From positions 186,001 through 250,000 of the forward strand of contig CASHTG010000004.1 of assembly GCA_949357655.1 (NCBI GenBank): 64,000 nucleotides of DNA, given 5' to 3'. This DNA is from Parascedosporium putredinis (lineage: Eukaryota; Ascomycota; Sordariomycetes; Microascales; Microascaceae). This document shows positions 1-12,879 of this stretch, in pieces (positions within the stretch are counted from its first letter, which is position 1; each line of letters starts with the position of its first letter). Both the position numbers and the translations under genes were made by a program. The notes below the pieces were generated by a model. The model was not told the origin of the DNA and did no database searches. It was given only the letters and a program-made list of their open reading frames with translations.

Positions 1-158
1 AGGTGCTCGAACATTTTGGAGGACATCGGCCACCCGTGGAGGAAGACGAGGGTCGTCTTGGGGGCCGGGCTGGCCCGTGCATTCGACCCGGCGCCGTCGG
101 GGCGGTAGTCCCGATAAAAGAGGCGGGCGGAATCGACCGGGCTGGTGAAGAAGGGCAT
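1..158 (-). CDS. alpha/beta hydrolase, N-terminal fragment
   Basis: The first 52 or so codons of a gene that runs off the left edge of the window. It starts MPFFTSPVDSARLFYRDYRP and continues through a Pro/Ala-rich linker to the strand and oxyanion-hole motif TLVFLHGWPMSS. The HGWP turn after a hydrophobic strand is typical of alpha/beta hydrolase fold enzymes of the epoxide hydrolase, haloperoxidase and esterase type. The nucleophile elbow and the catalytic Asp and His lie outside the window, so the substrate cannot be inferred. The start is the only ATG at the head of this frame. Family assignment is good, but the specific enzyme is unknown. Confidence 0.7.
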   Translation of the reverse strand, partial: MPFFTSPVDSARLFYRDYRPDGAGSNARASPAPKTTLVFLHGWPMSSKMFEH

Positions 159-930
159 GGCGAACGGAGAAGTTTACTATTAGATTTTGTATTGGATTGA
201 ATGGAAAGTAGTGTTGGAGTATTATAGAAATTCTCTATCTCAAGTATTCTAGGTCTCGTCTTCAATTTATAGTCGGCTGCACATTATTCCCATTGATCAT
301 CAACGTTGCCAACATGGTGTTGCAGTTATTGTTCGCATAACTCGTAAGTGCGTGGCCTCGCAACACGCTTACGAGTTATCTAAACGCTGGAAAAGGGTAA
401 TACGGGGTGTTGCGCGACTGCACGGGTCAATGTTCCATTAGCTCTTACACGAGTCTATGGGTATAATTGGTGAGCGCACTCTTCAAGGGTCCACGTTCAA
501 TTGTTCGGGGCGGGACTGGCCGGCCACACTTCTTCCCGCAGTCTCGATCAATGACAATTGAAACTTGGCGAATGAGCGAAGGACCCGAGACTGCAGCCAT
601 AATTATTTATCGTCACCCTTTTTGATAAACACAACGCTACGTGATATTCCAGCACCGTTCCTAACATATCAAAAGGGAATGAATGAACAATTCTCAAGGG
701 TGCCTCTCCGTATCCGATGAGTAATGGATTTAGAGACCTCAGCACATCCATCTAGTATCCATAGATGGAGCCACTGGATCCAAATGTATTGTGAGTGCAA
801 GTGTAGGAGCGCCTTCGCTCTTCCTTGGCCCGGAATTGGCACACAACCATGCTGAGATCAAAATGTTTTTATATTCATAAAATGGATCTATTAAATTTTA
901 CTATTTCGTAAATAATAATGAAACTAGATT
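159..930. other. intergenic region, no gene seen
   Basis: Upstream of the hydrolase fragment and downstream of the secreted-protein gene. It is locally AT-rich, as in the stretch just before position 931. The only open frames are short and lack recognisable protein features. It probably carries the hydrolase promoter and the 3' end of the neighbouring gene. Confidence 0.5.
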
Positions 931-2062
931 CTACTCTGGAACCGCCGGGATCAAGTCCATTGGGATCTCATTACCCACGTCACCCGGCGCCGTCAGGGAC
1001 AGAGGACGGAATGTCGCCGTAAGGCTCCCAGGGATCCGGAACTGACTCCGGTTCGTGTTCTCCGCCGTACACTGCAGCGGCACGCCCACACGCACGGGCG
1101 AAGTGCATGAAATGTAGGCATGGGTACTAAAAATGTAGTTGACATTGTTCGTAGTATACACAATTTTGGCGCTACTCGTGGTGAAGAGATAGTACGCGCC
1201 CGTCATGAGGCGATTCGTGCCCTCTTCAAGATGGAGGTCACCGGCTACGTAGCTGCTGACCATAGATGGGGGAGGTACCATGTAGGCTGGAGCCCCTATC
1301 ACCTGGGGACGGTACCAGAATTTGAGTCCAGTCAAAGAGAGTTGAGAAGGAGCAATACCGACGCCGGCGAAGGTCTCAATGATGGGGGAGGACCTGTCGT
1401 GGAAGGGCTAGTATCGTCCTCGGTCGTTGTCTCTTCGGGCACCGCAGTTTCGGTTGTGGTTTCGTCTGAAGCAGTGATGGTCGCCAACGTCGTGTCCTCG
1501 CTAGTAGTCTCCGAGGCGGTAGCGGTAGCCTCACTCTCTATCTCAGTAGTGACACCCTCACTCGCTGTCTCAGTCGCGGTATCGCTGTTCGCTGCCTCAG
1601 TAGTGACAACCTCACTCGCTGTCTCGGTAGCGATGTCCTCGCTTGCCGTCTCAGCGACCGTATCGGTGGTAACGTCATCAGAGGCTACATCTGAAGTGGT
1701 GCGGGGGTATAGGTTGCAGCCTCGCTAGGGACTTGGTCGGAAATGCTACTACCGGACGGCTCATCATCAATCACCGCGCTGCTGGCGGTAGGGTCTTCAC
1801 TGATCCACGTAGTATACGGAGTCTCGGTTTCGCTAGGGGTCTCGAGGGTGCTCGAGTCATCGATGCCGGTTGTTGCCGAATCATGGCTCTCCGAGCTCTC
1901 GGAGACGACGAGCGTGGGGATAGAAGGGTCCGGGGTTTCGAATGTAGCGGTTTCCGCTGTCACCGCCGATGCGTGACGCGAACTGGAAGGCTTGCACCGG
2001 CTACCAAGGGCAGTTCCGAAGAGAGGCAGCGCCACCACGAGGATGCGGAGAGGTGACGGCAT
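931..2062 (-). CDS. secreted Ser/Thr-rich protein with uncharacterised C-terminal domain (two apparent frame breaks)
   Basis: An intronless gene for about 377 residues. The N-terminus MPSPLRILVVALPLFGTALG is a convincing signal peptide. Residues from about 25 to 225 are a Ser/Thr/Glu-rich, low-complexity stalk with repeats of the type TETASE, a likely O-glycosylated linker. The last 150 or so residues are of ordinary composition (from about FAGVGIAPSQ through LKFWYRPQVIGAP to IPAVPE), with two cysteines, and look like a folded domain I do not recognise. Three consecutive frames encode these three parts. The switches fall exactly at two runs of five C on the coding strand (G runs at 1703-1707 and 1384-1388 on the plus strand). 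One extra C in each run gives a single continuous frame. I read the breaks as sequencing undercounts. Function is unknown; cell-surface or secreted location is inferred. Confidence 0.6.
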
Positions 2063-4451
2063 GATGCTGCTCTATTTGAGATTCTATACTGAGGGTGGTC
2101 TTCAAACAGCAGCCAGCGATTTCATCCGAGTGGCTGATGGACTTTTCCATCCTTTTATAAGACTTGACATTATTACGAAAAGGCCCCCGATCCATGACCA
2201 AAAAAGCACGATGTTTGGGCCAGCTCTGAAGTATTGGTAGCTGGGTGCACTAGACTTGGCAATCACAAGGGAGTTCAAGGGGGCTTGCCGCACAGCGCGC
2301 TTGTTGCCTACCAGGGCTCCTGCATCGAGGAAATTGCGAGCGGAGCACAATATTCTCAGCTCACAGGTGAGAGCCGCACGAAAAAATATTCTTAGGCGAG
2401 ATCAGGGCCGTGGCGCAAGGGGTCACAGATCAGTCGCGTTCAAATCAGGCTAGTGATGCTTCACGAGGCGGCGTTAGCAAAAGGGGAAGGACGAGACCAA
2501 TAAATTTGGTGGAATTTCTCTTGAAAATGCACGAAAGCTGGCGAGCATATGCACTAACGATCACAGCTCCCCTGACTATGTCGCGGTCGGCCTCAGGTAA
2601 TTTTGACCAAGAGACGCGTGGTGTTGTTTGACGACTATAGGGACGAGCGAGGGCGAACGCTAGCAACGAGTGAGGGCTGGTGAAGGAAAAAGAAAAGAAA
2701 AACAACATTTAAACACCATAGTAATGCGTAGGGTGGCGTTTTTCCCCCTTTCTTCCGCGGGTGCTTCTTAGATCCCTGACTATCGCCTTCTTCTCTCCCG
2801 ATATAAATATGTGGAACTCGAGGGTTTTGATTCATTGAAGCATTGAACAGGAAAGATCTATCGATCCATGTTAGACAGCCAAATAGCCTCTCAAATGCAC
2901 AGAATAGATCGACCGTCGTCGGCGACGTGCGGCACCACCGTCGTATCCCGGCTACAGTGTTACCCTGTCTGCAGTCTTATTGTCCTCCTCAGGGCGACCA
3001 AGACGGATTCATGGATCTGGATTATTGCACGAGATGACCTGAAGCACCCACTCAGCACAGAAAAAGTTCTAAACCTCCAGCATCTTTGGCACTCAAAGAC
3101 TCGACCAATGCTCAACTTAATCCCCGGTCCCACGTGTATTCTGTATGACTTAAGACGTGCACCACGCGTGAAAGGGAACAAAGTATTAGAACGCCCCTTG
3201 ATGTCACATGAAGGCCTAGATTTGGGGCATCAAGAGCTTTGAAGGCGCCGGACTCGGCTCGTCTCAGGAACAGACGGACCGTAGGATGTGGGAGGGGAAA
3301 GAGCCGAGTGGGTGGGCTCGCGAATGTGGGGGAGGGAAAAGAAAAAAACCGGAGAAGGTGGCAGGGTCCAGGCCATTTGCACCCGGTCGAATCGAGGAGC
3401 CGTTATTCACCTCGACTCTCTAGTATCCCATCTGCTCTGACACCGCAATTCTCCAATTCCTTTTAGTTTGCCCATTGTTTTCCTCCTATTGCTGTATGCT
3501 TTGAAGAGCACAAGTCGGTCCGAAAAACCTTCACAGAGTCCACATTCTCCTAGCCAGAGTTTCTGCCGGCTTCGGCTTCTGCAGTGATGTTCAAAACCCG
3601 GTCTGGGATGGATTACGAAACTAGTTCGATTCCCTTTCTACTCTATAAGGTTTTCTCCTGACACCGGAAGGCCGCCCAAGATGGTAATATGAGCGCGTGG
3701 GGGTTTGGGCCCAACAAAAGGGGGATAGAGCGCCAAAGTTTATCTCGGTCGCCACGACTGGAGCGTAAAGCTTCACGGAGAACCCGCAATCATTGAATGA
3801 TGACGAGACACAAAAAACTTGAAGAAGAAGGATTAAAATTTCCGAGAGGGCACGAGACAGCAGCAACGGCTGACAGGCGGGTCTGTTAAGCTTTGTCGTC
3901 CCGCTCCTCGACCCAAAGCGGTGATTCCTCCGCGTGTATTGAACTCTGACCCAGAACGCGAAACGCAACGTGTACGCTATTCTCGCGGACATGGATGTGG
4001 GGAGCGTCGGGATGGGCCCTGGGGGTGGGGGGGAAAGAGCTAACTTGAAGGGAAGATGGATAATCCTCATGGTAGATGGAAAGTTATATTATACAAATAT
4101 TGGGTCTATGGCGAATCTATGATGCTGGGTGAAAATGCAGAAGAGTGGGGAACGTCGGGCTCTAGTCTAAAACTCCCAGGGGAGGACGGTCCCCTCACTT
4201 CGACAGGACAAGGAAAGGAAAGAAGTACAGGTTGATCTAACAGTATTTTGGCATTGGGAGTGATAGTGAAGGGAGAGGTGGAGGGAAGAGGGAAGTGAAG
4301 CAGATCAAAGGGTCCGGGCTATGTGGTCGGCAAAGATTTGTCCACGGAGGACGGCCATGGCCGATCAACCGGGGCGGAAGTCCAAACCAACGCCGCATTT
4401 TCCCTCAGTCGTTTTTTTTGGATTGGGGTCTTTCTGTATGGTTGTGGGTGA
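2063..4451. other. intergenic region, no gene seen
   Basis: About 2.4 kb between two genes on the minus strand. All open frames here are short, on both strands, and none shows a signal peptide, domain motif or plausible splice structure. Apart from the TATA-like element near 2155 I see nothing definable. It holds the promoter of the secreted-protein gene and the 3' end of the DUF1279 gene. Confidence 0.5.
2153..2159 (-). promoter_or_regulatory. TATA-like element upstream of the secreted-protein gene
   Basis: On the minus strand the sequence reads TATAAAA about 91-97 nt upstream of the ATG. This is a plausible distance for a fungal TATA box with a short leader. No transcript start is visible, so this is a motif-based suggestion. 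Confidence 0.4.
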
Positions 4452-5455
4452 TTAAGACTTGCTCTTCTTCTTCCCGATCTGCCAGCCCCAGCCCCTGAGG
4501 ATCTTGACAACCTTTGGCGTCACGGCCGCTGTGAGGGGTACGCGGAGGAAGATGAAGCTTTTATGGATGGCATATGCAAGAGCAAGCTGCGTGGCAAGAC
4601 CTAAGCAGACAAAGAAAAAAGCCCTTGGTTAGTCACAAAACTCTTCATCACAAAAGGATGCACATCCTCCCCTCATCCGTAAGGTGAGAAGGGTCGGGAA
4701 TGATTTTGGGATAGAAACGTACTCGCTTGCACTTGGTGCGCATCTTGCGCCGACTTCACGCCCCAGTCACCCTTGCCGGCGCTGTCTCCAGCCTGTCCTC
4801 TGAAGCTCGCCCATGCTTCCTTTGCCCACTCGCGGGAGCTGTTGAAGGCGGTCTTCACGGGCTCCGGTACGACATGGCTGGTGTATTCGATGACATGATG
4901 TTCAATCTCGCCTAAAAATGCTGTTAGCTTGAGGGGCGTCAAGGAGAAGGGGAGGAAGCGACTGCGATGCCATACCAATCTTCTCGGGTCCGACGACCTT
5001 AACGATCAAGAAGCAAAAAGGAAAGTCAAGAACGCTGAGTCCAAAATAAACCGCGACCGTGACCCATCCATACTCCTTCGTGAGCTTCTTTAAGCGCGCA
5101 CCCAGTGTCTGCGGTCCAGCCTCGGCCTTGGCTCCCTCCTTGGTCCCCTCCTTGGCACTATCCTTCGCGCCGTCCTTTGCTCCCTCTTTGGATCCCTCCT
5201 TCGCGCTTCGAAAGCGCGACGAGGTGCTAAAGGGCCGTCGCGGGCGCTGGGAGAAGGGCCGTAGCCTCGGGAACGGGAGGTTTCCGTCGTCTGTCGCGAG
5301 GCCATGCGGAAACCGGAGTTGACCTGTCGGAGGAGCTGCGAGGGGCTCGAGTATTGGGTTGTCGTGAACATCATCCGGGACGACTGGTTGATTTGCTGGA
5401 AGCTCGCCGGCCGCGCGGCTTGCAGCAGCCGGAGCGGTCCAAGCCGTTGCGACAT
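4452..5455 (-). CDS. DUF1279 (FAM210/Nat2-like) mitochondrial inner-membrane protein
   Basis: About 272 residues in three exons, with GT-AG introns at 4912-4975 and 4601-4722. The N-terminus is Arg/Ser/Gln-rich and lacks acidic residues, as expected for a mitochondrial presequence. A Lys/Glu/Gly-rich repeat of the type KEGSKEGAKDGAKD follows. The diagnostic DUF1279 core is LTKEYGWVTVAVYFGLSVLD followed by a hydrophobic segment ending near VVGPEKIGEIE. The last exon contains a second hydrophobic stretch (LALAYAIHKSFIFLRVPLTA) and ends in a basic tail. Members of the family are single- or double-pass mitochondrial membrane proteins of poorly defined function. The frame changes once near 5281-5300, consistent with one base missing from a short A run on the coding strand; with that base all exon phases close. 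It is divergent from dynactin p25. Confidence 0.85.
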
Positions 5456-6183
5456 GGTGAGGGGTGGATTTTGAACTCTGTTTTTAAATTATCGATCGTT
5501 TACCCTTGAATGTGGTGAATTTCGAGAAAGCTCGGGCGCGGGGAGGGGAACGGTTCGCGCGTTCAAGCTCAAAGGGAGTTTCGGCGCGGAGGTGCCGGAT
5601 AGCGAGCGGAATGCGATCGAATGTTCGGTCGTCGCGGGGTGTGCAGGGTAGCTCCGATGGGATCGACTAGAATCTCGGGAGCTCTGGAAAAAAAAAAAAA
5701 AAAGCTAACAGGACGTGCAGCTGGACTATTTGACCGTTGCTGTGCTCAGTAGCAGCATCGCGGTCGACGGGGAATCAATTGAACATCGAGAGGCGGTCGT
5801 GGATAAAGGGGTGATTGTGGAAATCGCAAGACTACGTCAGAATTTTCTTTACCCTCTTCAGAAAAGAGCGGAAGCAACAGCTGATTCTTTGCTTGGTTGG
5901 GTACCATCGTGGGCTGAGAGCTTGGCTGAGCATGTGTGTTGCGTGGCGCATGTGGCGCGAACTCACGTGGAATGTGGCTGCCTCCCAGCTTCTGACCGCG
6001 AGCTCCGACTTGTTTGGCTGGGAGGCCTGCCCCACGGTTCGTACCTGCCATCACAGTTCATGCGTCCAGTCGACGGACAAGCGAGAATTATAACCCTCAA
6101 GACTTGGGAGGGAAGGAATCAAGACGGTTTGGTGAAAGATTGAGGATTAGTATTCCCAGACTTTGTTCAATCAGCCAGCCAAG
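5456..6183. other. divergent promoter region between the DUF1279 and dynactin p25 genes
   Basis: A 728-nt region shared by two divergently transcribed genes. It contains a run of 16 A at 5688-5703. Open frames on either strand here have no protein features and overlap regions that should be promoter or leader. Confidence 0.5.
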
Positions 6184-6930
6184 ATGTCCAGAAGACCCGC
6201 AAAGGGCGAGTATATAGAGACGGTAAGTCTAAGCTGGCCCTCGAGCGACGAAATCCGTCGTGGGATTACTATGAAATTAACACTTTCCCACGCTAGGACA
6301 CGGGGAACAAAGTTGCCCGGAAGGCCATTCTCGTTGGTACCCAAAACATCATGCTCGGAGGAAAGTCTGTCATCCAGCCAGAGGCGATGATCCGAGGTGA
6401 TCTCGTCCGCTCCCAGCCGTCCTCGTCATCCTCCTCCTCCTCGTCCGGACAGGCAGCCGGCAGCTCCACCTCGGTCGCCATGGGCCGATATTGCTTTCTA
6501 AGTAGAGGCTCACTACTCCGGCCGCCGGGTCGGCTGTTCAAAGGGTGCGTGTCTACCAGTTCACGAATCCCGGCTACCGCGGTGACCGCTCGAAGGCTAA
6601 CCACTCGCGTAGGGTCTATAGCCACATGCCTCTGAGGATGGGTGACCATGTATTTGTGGGTGAAAGGACTGCTGTGCGGGCCGCCAGCATCGGCAGCCAC
6701 GTCCACATTGGACACAACGTGGTGATTGGGGAGTTTGCCATCATCAAGGACTATGTCAAGATTCTCGATAACACCGTCGTGCCCCCAACATGGTGATCCC
6801 CAGCTTCACTATTGTGGCAGGGAAACCTGCTCGGGTGATTGGAGAAGTGCCCGAAGGGGCGCATGAATCGTTCGAGCTCAGGGACCTTTACAAGACCGTT
6901 GGCAATCACGTACCACCGCAGGCGCACTGA
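6184..6930 (+). CDS. DCTN5: dynactin subunit p25 (DCTN5-type)
   Basis: About 201 residues in three exons, with introns at 6223-6296 and 6545-6612. It is a left-handed beta-helix (hexapeptide-repeat) protein of the pointed-end complex of dynactin, which links dynein to cargo such as early endosomes. Diagnostic segments are KAILVGTQNIMLGGKSVIQP, GRYCFLSRGSLLRPPG, SHMPLRMGDHVFVGE, HIGHNVVIGEFAIIKDYVK and VIPSFTIVAGKPARVIGEVP. A poly-Ser insert of nine or so Ser lies after RGDLVRSQP, where the family has a variable loop. The frame breaks at a run of five C (6782-6786); six C would join NTVVPP to NMVIPS exactly as in the family. I therefore regard the gene as intact with a base missing from the assembly. 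It converges on the NmrA-like gene. Confidence 0.92.
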
Positions 6931-7367
6931 GATTGGCACCCTTGATCTCGTCATTACCCATCGCTCCTGCACATGTCGGGATGCGCACCTCCCACTTTCA
7001 CTCATCACACATGGTCCATTCTTTTGAGACTCCCTCGCCGTATTGGACAAAGATGACCTAGCCTTACAGGCCTCGTCGATCGCTCCGAAGTCATTTCTTG
7101 AGCATCACTCCTATACGTCCGGCCCCGACTTTCATCCCCGCTTCAGATATTCACGTGCCCACGTAACGCATGAGTATTAGATACCCCATGATACCCCGCC
7201 GCTGCTATTCGCTTAATGATAGAAGTCAATTGAATAGAATCAAGCATCAAACCGTCAGCTAATTACAAATGGAATACCCATATCCCTCTCCACATCCAAT
7301 TTGCCCATTGATCGAGGCTGGCCTCCAAAAGATCCCCTGCGCTGAATGTTAAGCGTGACTCAAGGGC
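6931..7367. other. convergent 3' intergenic region
   Basis: A 437-nt gap between the 3' ends of dynactin p25 and the NmrA-like gene. It should contain both polyadenylation regions. No open frame of interest is present. Confidence 0.5.
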
Positions 7368-8608
7368 TTAGGACGCAAAGTGTCGCTTGAAAAACTCCTT
7401 GATGGTGAGCAGCTCGGTTTCGCTTCCAGACTTTCCCTGGGCCTCAGCTGCGGCCTTCTTCAACTGGGCAGCGGGCGCGGCATCGTTGGGAAGTCCGTAG
7501 TAGTTCCCACCACTGGCTTGGCAAAAGCCGAATACGCTCTTGACCGTCTCGAGGGCCCTCATGCCGTATGTCTGCAAATCATCCAAGCTCTCCATTGGCA
7601 CATATCGCGCCTTCTTGCCAGTAACTACGGTACCCCATGTTAGTAATCCGGTTCTTTCCCGACTATTCTTCCCCATCCCTTCGGGTACACCGCCTTTTTT
7701 CAGTCACAGGCTCGGATAAGTTTACTCACCTTCCTCAAAGTTCTTCAGCGCATCGCCAGGCTTGATAGACTGGCTGAACCCCTGGACGAGCTGCCCGTTG
7801 TACTTGGCGGGGTCAAGCAAGACACCATGGACGAGGTCGCCATAATCATCCCCGATGGCAATGTAAGGGTGTCCTCATTTCCTCCCCAGCGAGGAGTGCT
7901 GTAAGTTAGGTACCCTTCATTGTCCGGGACACTGGGGAAGCCACCAAAGATCCCAGCGAGTTCCTCAATGAGGAAATTCTCCATGTAGTTTCCGGGGCTC
8001 ACGATGTTGACCGTCTCGAACTCGGTCTTGGAGCTAGCATAGCGGCCGACTGTGTTCTTGTCTACAAACCGTCGGTTTACGTTAGCCAAAATACGCGCTC
8101 CTGCTTAAATCACCCGGAACGAAACCTACTGTCGAAAGCCTGCGCAGTGTATTTGCCCTTTGTGACCTCGGTGGAGGAAACCATGCCACTGTACACGATG
8201 TGTTTTACGCCAGCCTCCGCGGCGGCGTCCACGACAATCTTGCCGATATCCACCTCTGAAGGGTGTCCGGGCTCATCGAGGGCCTGCGAGCAAAATATTG
8301 ATCAGAACACGGAAGAGGATTATACCAGGCAAAGGGGATCTCGGACTTACCGGATCATCGCCATTGGTATTCACAAACGCTCCCCAGCTACCGGCAAACG
8401 CCGCAACCATTAGGTCACGAGCGGTGCCGTCGGCCTTGAAGATCTCGGCTCCGGCCTGAGTGAGAGCCTTGGCACCATCGCTGTCGGGGTTGCGGGTTAT
8501 GGCGCGGACGCGAAAGGCACCGGCCTTGTTTCCCAAGAGGGATAGGGCGACGCTGCGGCCTTGGTTGCCTGTGGCGCCAAAGATGGTGATGAGCTTGGGA
8601 GAAGACAT
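7368..8608 (-). CDS. NmrA-like NAD(P)-binding protein
   Basis: About 333 residues in four exons, with introns at 8284-8350, 8062-8129 and 7625-7729; the last contains an ACTAAC branch-point-like element. The N-terminus SPKLITIFGATGNQGRSVAL is a Rossmann dinucleotide-binding motif (GATGNQG) of the NmrA/HSCARG atypical short-chain dehydrogenase group. This is followed by RAITRNPDSDGAKAL and, later, IVYSGMVSSTEVTKGKY and SPGNYMENFL, all in the order seen in NmrA-like proteins. Such proteins are redox sensors or transcriptional co-regulators, or reductases of unknown substrate. One frame break near 7867 is explained by a missing C in a three-C run, giving DTPYIAIGDDYGDLV. The last exon ends in a basic/aromatic tail. 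Individual function cannot be assigned. Confidence 0.85.
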
Positions 8609-11600
8609 GATGACTGGCTATGTGACTGTGGGCTTAATGGCTTCTTGTGAAGGAGAGTGTAAGAGTGGGGGTAGCTTGTTTGATATATTGGGAATGAGAG
8701 GTTGAGATGGTGACGATGGATGATGATGATGAGAGATTCTTCCTTTGATCAAGTGGAGATATCCTCATCCTTATATCCTCGAACTCATCTTCATCCAGAT
8801 GTTCAACATCTCCATTTGCCTAGATTACATCTACTTGATCATTACACTTTTTCGCCTATCCCTGCGACTGACTCCTATCGCCTGGTCAGTGTCTCGTCCG
8901 TATTCTCATCCCGGGCATTGCGTAGCCCTGGTGTCTGCTCTGTTCCATGCTCAGCGATCATTTCTATGTGAGAGAAGAGATCTGTGACCCTAAAAACCGT
9001 AATAGATGAACAGTGATCATTAATCATGACGAGGCCTTGGTAAACCAAAACGATTGAGCCCTGCGACCAGCACTCCCTACCCATGATGGCCTTGTGACAG
9101 CGAGGGAGAGAGGGAAGTGAGCCAAGCCTTTTGCCCAAATTCTGACGAATCAGGAGGACGCAACGCGCTTCTTTTTCCGATTACTGATCTCGAGTACGTG
9201 TGCGAAAGCCAAGAGTGACCACCAAAACCGGCTGGCTATGATTAGCTAAACATGCCAGCGTCGTCATCCTCCCCCAGCGTTCACTAATTCGGGCTCACCC
9301 GACCTGCTCTTGGCATCCTAGGCTTCAACATTATGCAATTTGGCAATGTGCAAGAGAGGGAGATTGTCAAACACCCCCAAAATGGGAACTCGGAGGCTTG
9401 GGGGCGGCGGCTCTTCGTATAACCTAATTGTCTTTGAGATGCAAGACGCAATTGTCATTGGCACGGCATCCCCTTCTTCCTACCAACGCTAAAACTAATT
9501 GATTGATGAACGTCTGGAGTCGACAGGCATCCACGCAGGAACTTGGGGATTGGCTATGCTCACCGGGCGCGGCCACAATGTGCTAAAAGCATGAGCCCTT
9601 GCTCTCTAGTATTAGACCAAGCTTTATTTCTTTTCCTCTCTAGCTTTTTCTCTCTTGAGGTTTGAAAGCATGGGGCTTCGTTTCACTTGACAAAAACATG
9701 CAAGTTGGTTAGCCCCAAAAGGCCTCGACTGCAAAGCGTCTAGGCCTTTACCTAGGACAGGCGCAGCAACTCAATATCTGAGCCAAGGCCTCGGGATCAG
9801 ACCGCCGCTGCGCCTGATCATCTCCCACTTGGGAGAGCAATGCCGGTGCGCGAAGCTAATGACAGGTTGGTTTGGGGGCCATAGGGGAGAATGCTGCGCC
9901 GCTTAATAAACCCCGGATTCATGGGACCATAACGGCGTATGGTCCAAAGCGCTGGGTTCGGGATCAGCAGCTCATATTTCATGGACAACCAACTGGTCGC
10001 TTGAAGGCCTTTGGATCATCGGAGCTGTCGCGCATATCGGTTGGTCAGGCTGAGCATGCTCTGCCTGAGAAAAGCGGCGCAGAAGGGGTCTTTGCGGAGC
10101 TCAAGCTAGTTTGTTCATTCATCTTCGCGAGCACCACCGCACTCGGTCGCCCGAGATCAGCGCCCCGATCTAATAATGCAGAACTGAAACGTCATTCAGT
10201 GGCTTTTGTCCAAGGAGTCGATCGAAGAAGATAGCCAAGTCGAATATGCCCTAAATCGGGTTGGCTTGGCCCAAGCACTCCCAATCCATTATGAAAGATC
10301 ACGCCGGCTCTTGATCGCGTCGCTCCCCGCAAAGCCTGGAACTTTGTTGGGAGAGGGGCGTTCACCAACATGGAGAAAGCAACGACGAACTCGCCATAAG
10401 GCTGTGTGGTTTTGGGGGATAAAAACTGTCTGTTCGCGAAAGCCTAGCTCGGAGCACGGACAACCTCGCATGGTCAGCAGCTCCCCTTTAATCTTGACGG
10501 AATAGTGAGATAATACGGACAGAGCTTGTTCGTCGCCGCCATGGCCTCGCTGAGCTTAATTATTACCAGAAAAGGGCCGTGGAGAGCAGATGGAAACGAA
10601 ACATTGCTGATCGCCAGTGACCAGGGATTCTCCATCCACCATCGGAGGGATTTTCTCTTGGCCCACGACCGGGCTGCCGGGAAGAGGACAAAACAATCAT
10701 CGTCCAAACGCATTGGGCTGAAACTCACCAACTTTTGATTCTTCCTTCTTCTTCGAGTAAAGGCGCCCCCTTGGCCAGGTGCTATCTGCCGTTGAGCGTG
10801 CGCAGCGACATTCGGAATTTTCTTTGCCCTGGTTATGGTATGGCATCCATCAACACGACATGCTCCTAACCCCTACATACATTAGGGCTGACAGGCTCGA
10901 TCGCGCGATTTCCCCTGAAACTGGGTGCGACGTCGAAATCGATCCCAAGTCCTTCCTTGCAACATTTACCACAATAGAACCATAATACCGTCACCCTTTT
11001 TGCTTTTCCCTCCCCATTGCTCACCGAAGAGCCTCGCGGGGGACAGGGCACTCTCGCTTCCGAGATTGATTGATGGAGCTAAGACCTAATATATTGGTGG
11101 GCTCGTGCATCGTTGACCAAAGCCACCAGGCAAGGCTGCTGGGAAGTCAAGATGTGGTTTGTGCGGGTCTGTTTCAGAGGTGCATCCGTTTATCACTCAA
11201 GTAAAAATGGTAGCGTGGTGCAAGACGTGGGGTTGCAAAGATGGAGCTAGGCCAAATCCCTCCATCCTCCAAACCTTCCCCTTTTGGAAATGTGAGACAC
11301 AGGAACTAGCTCGACAATCCTCGAGAGGCAGTGAACGTTGTGTCTGCCGTGGAAAGGAATTGACACTTTGACGGTATGGATGGTTCCAGCGTGCGTTGAA
11401 CGGGGAAAATGGAACCAAACGACCGCCCATCCTGTAGCAGTGGCAATACATGTCGCGAGAGTTGGGATGAGAGGATGCACCATGCATAGTGAAGGGAGAG
11501 GAGACAGGTGGAACCTAAGGCCCTCGTTTTGTTGTTTGCCGGGCTCTTCGGCTAAGAGGAGGAGACCGGGTGGGATAGCCGCGATCCTCCCTTGGGCTCC

Positions 11601-12879
11601 TTCATCGCTTACCATGTCTTACCGGCATCCTTTTAAGCGGACGCATGATGCAAAGGGCAAAAGCAGCCGGAGCTGCTGGCATATCGCACGCTTGATACCT
11701 TGGCGAGCCTTGCTTGGCCTTCCTACGAAGTAGGGATTCGATTGCGACAGCAAGCAAGGGAAACATACACTGGGAAAAACAAGTCGGCAGATTTTGACGG
11801 GCCCTGGTCTCGACGCTTGCGCCAACTTCTTGTCAAATTTCAAAAAGGTGCATTGGTCGATGCGAAGCGACCATTAGCGAGAAAGGGACGTGTCACTACT
11901 TGTACTACCCCGCTTGGCTGCTCGGTTTTTTGTTCCCAGTCCCGAATGCTTGTTAACAATAATACCGCTTTCGCCATCCAAGTACACATACACGGAGAAG
12001 TACAAGAGGCGGGAGGGAAAAGAATAAGGAAAAATGGCCCCCTTGGCGATGTGTCGCTTGTGACTGCCCAGTCTTCAGGGTGCGCTTGAACCGCTTGGGG
12101 GCTTACACAGACTTGCAGAAATGGTCACCTGAGCCTTCCCCCATCGACGTCGGTGTCCGGACTGTTAGACGACCTGCGTGCGGTGATGCGTTGCATTGAT
12201 GCACCTCCGATGGGCACCGTTCCCCACCCCATCGCATCGCCGCCGCGCTTGTGGCTCAAAATTCCAGAGAACCAGAATGAACACGGTGGAGCTGCAGTTA
12301 TCTCTCTCTCGAGCTTGACCGCGAGGAAGCGAGCATGAACCCATGCCATTTGCCAAGGGACTAAGCCTCAATATGCCCATGTCTTTTGCGCGGTTTTCCC
12401 TCGCCTTCTTTCTCCCTCATTTTTTTAATACTGGCCTCGACCCGCCAGATCCGCGCGCTAGATTGGAGCTACCTGGCAGATCCAAAGAGCAAGACTGCCA
12501 AGCCAGCTTGGCGAGGAATCAGCCAACAGGACAGCGCTGATATCCGCCCACGTATTTCTTTCAGCCAGGCCTCTGCGCAAGACGCCTTTGGCCGAGGGGC
12601 GTCAGGGAAAGGTCCGTTATGAAGTAAGTGGACATGAGCCGACAAGCGCCAACGCCGGCAACAAGAAATGGACTTTTGGAAAGAAAGGTGCAACCAAGTC
12701 AGACTATGCAGAGCGTGTCTTTAGGTTTCTCACCGTCATTTTACCTAGCTGCGCATTGTGAATCGTTATCTCGTAGTACCGTATCTACCTCAACCATTGC
12801 ACATACTATGACCCTGGCCCGGCTCCACAGGAGAGTGTAATCTACTTCATGAGATCATCTATATTGTTTTGAGGCCGTT

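Noticed and set aside
5715..6143. 142-codon plus-strand ORF just upstream of dynactin p25
   Set aside because: Starts at a non-ATG codon and occupies the divergent promoter and leader of p25; no homology recognised.
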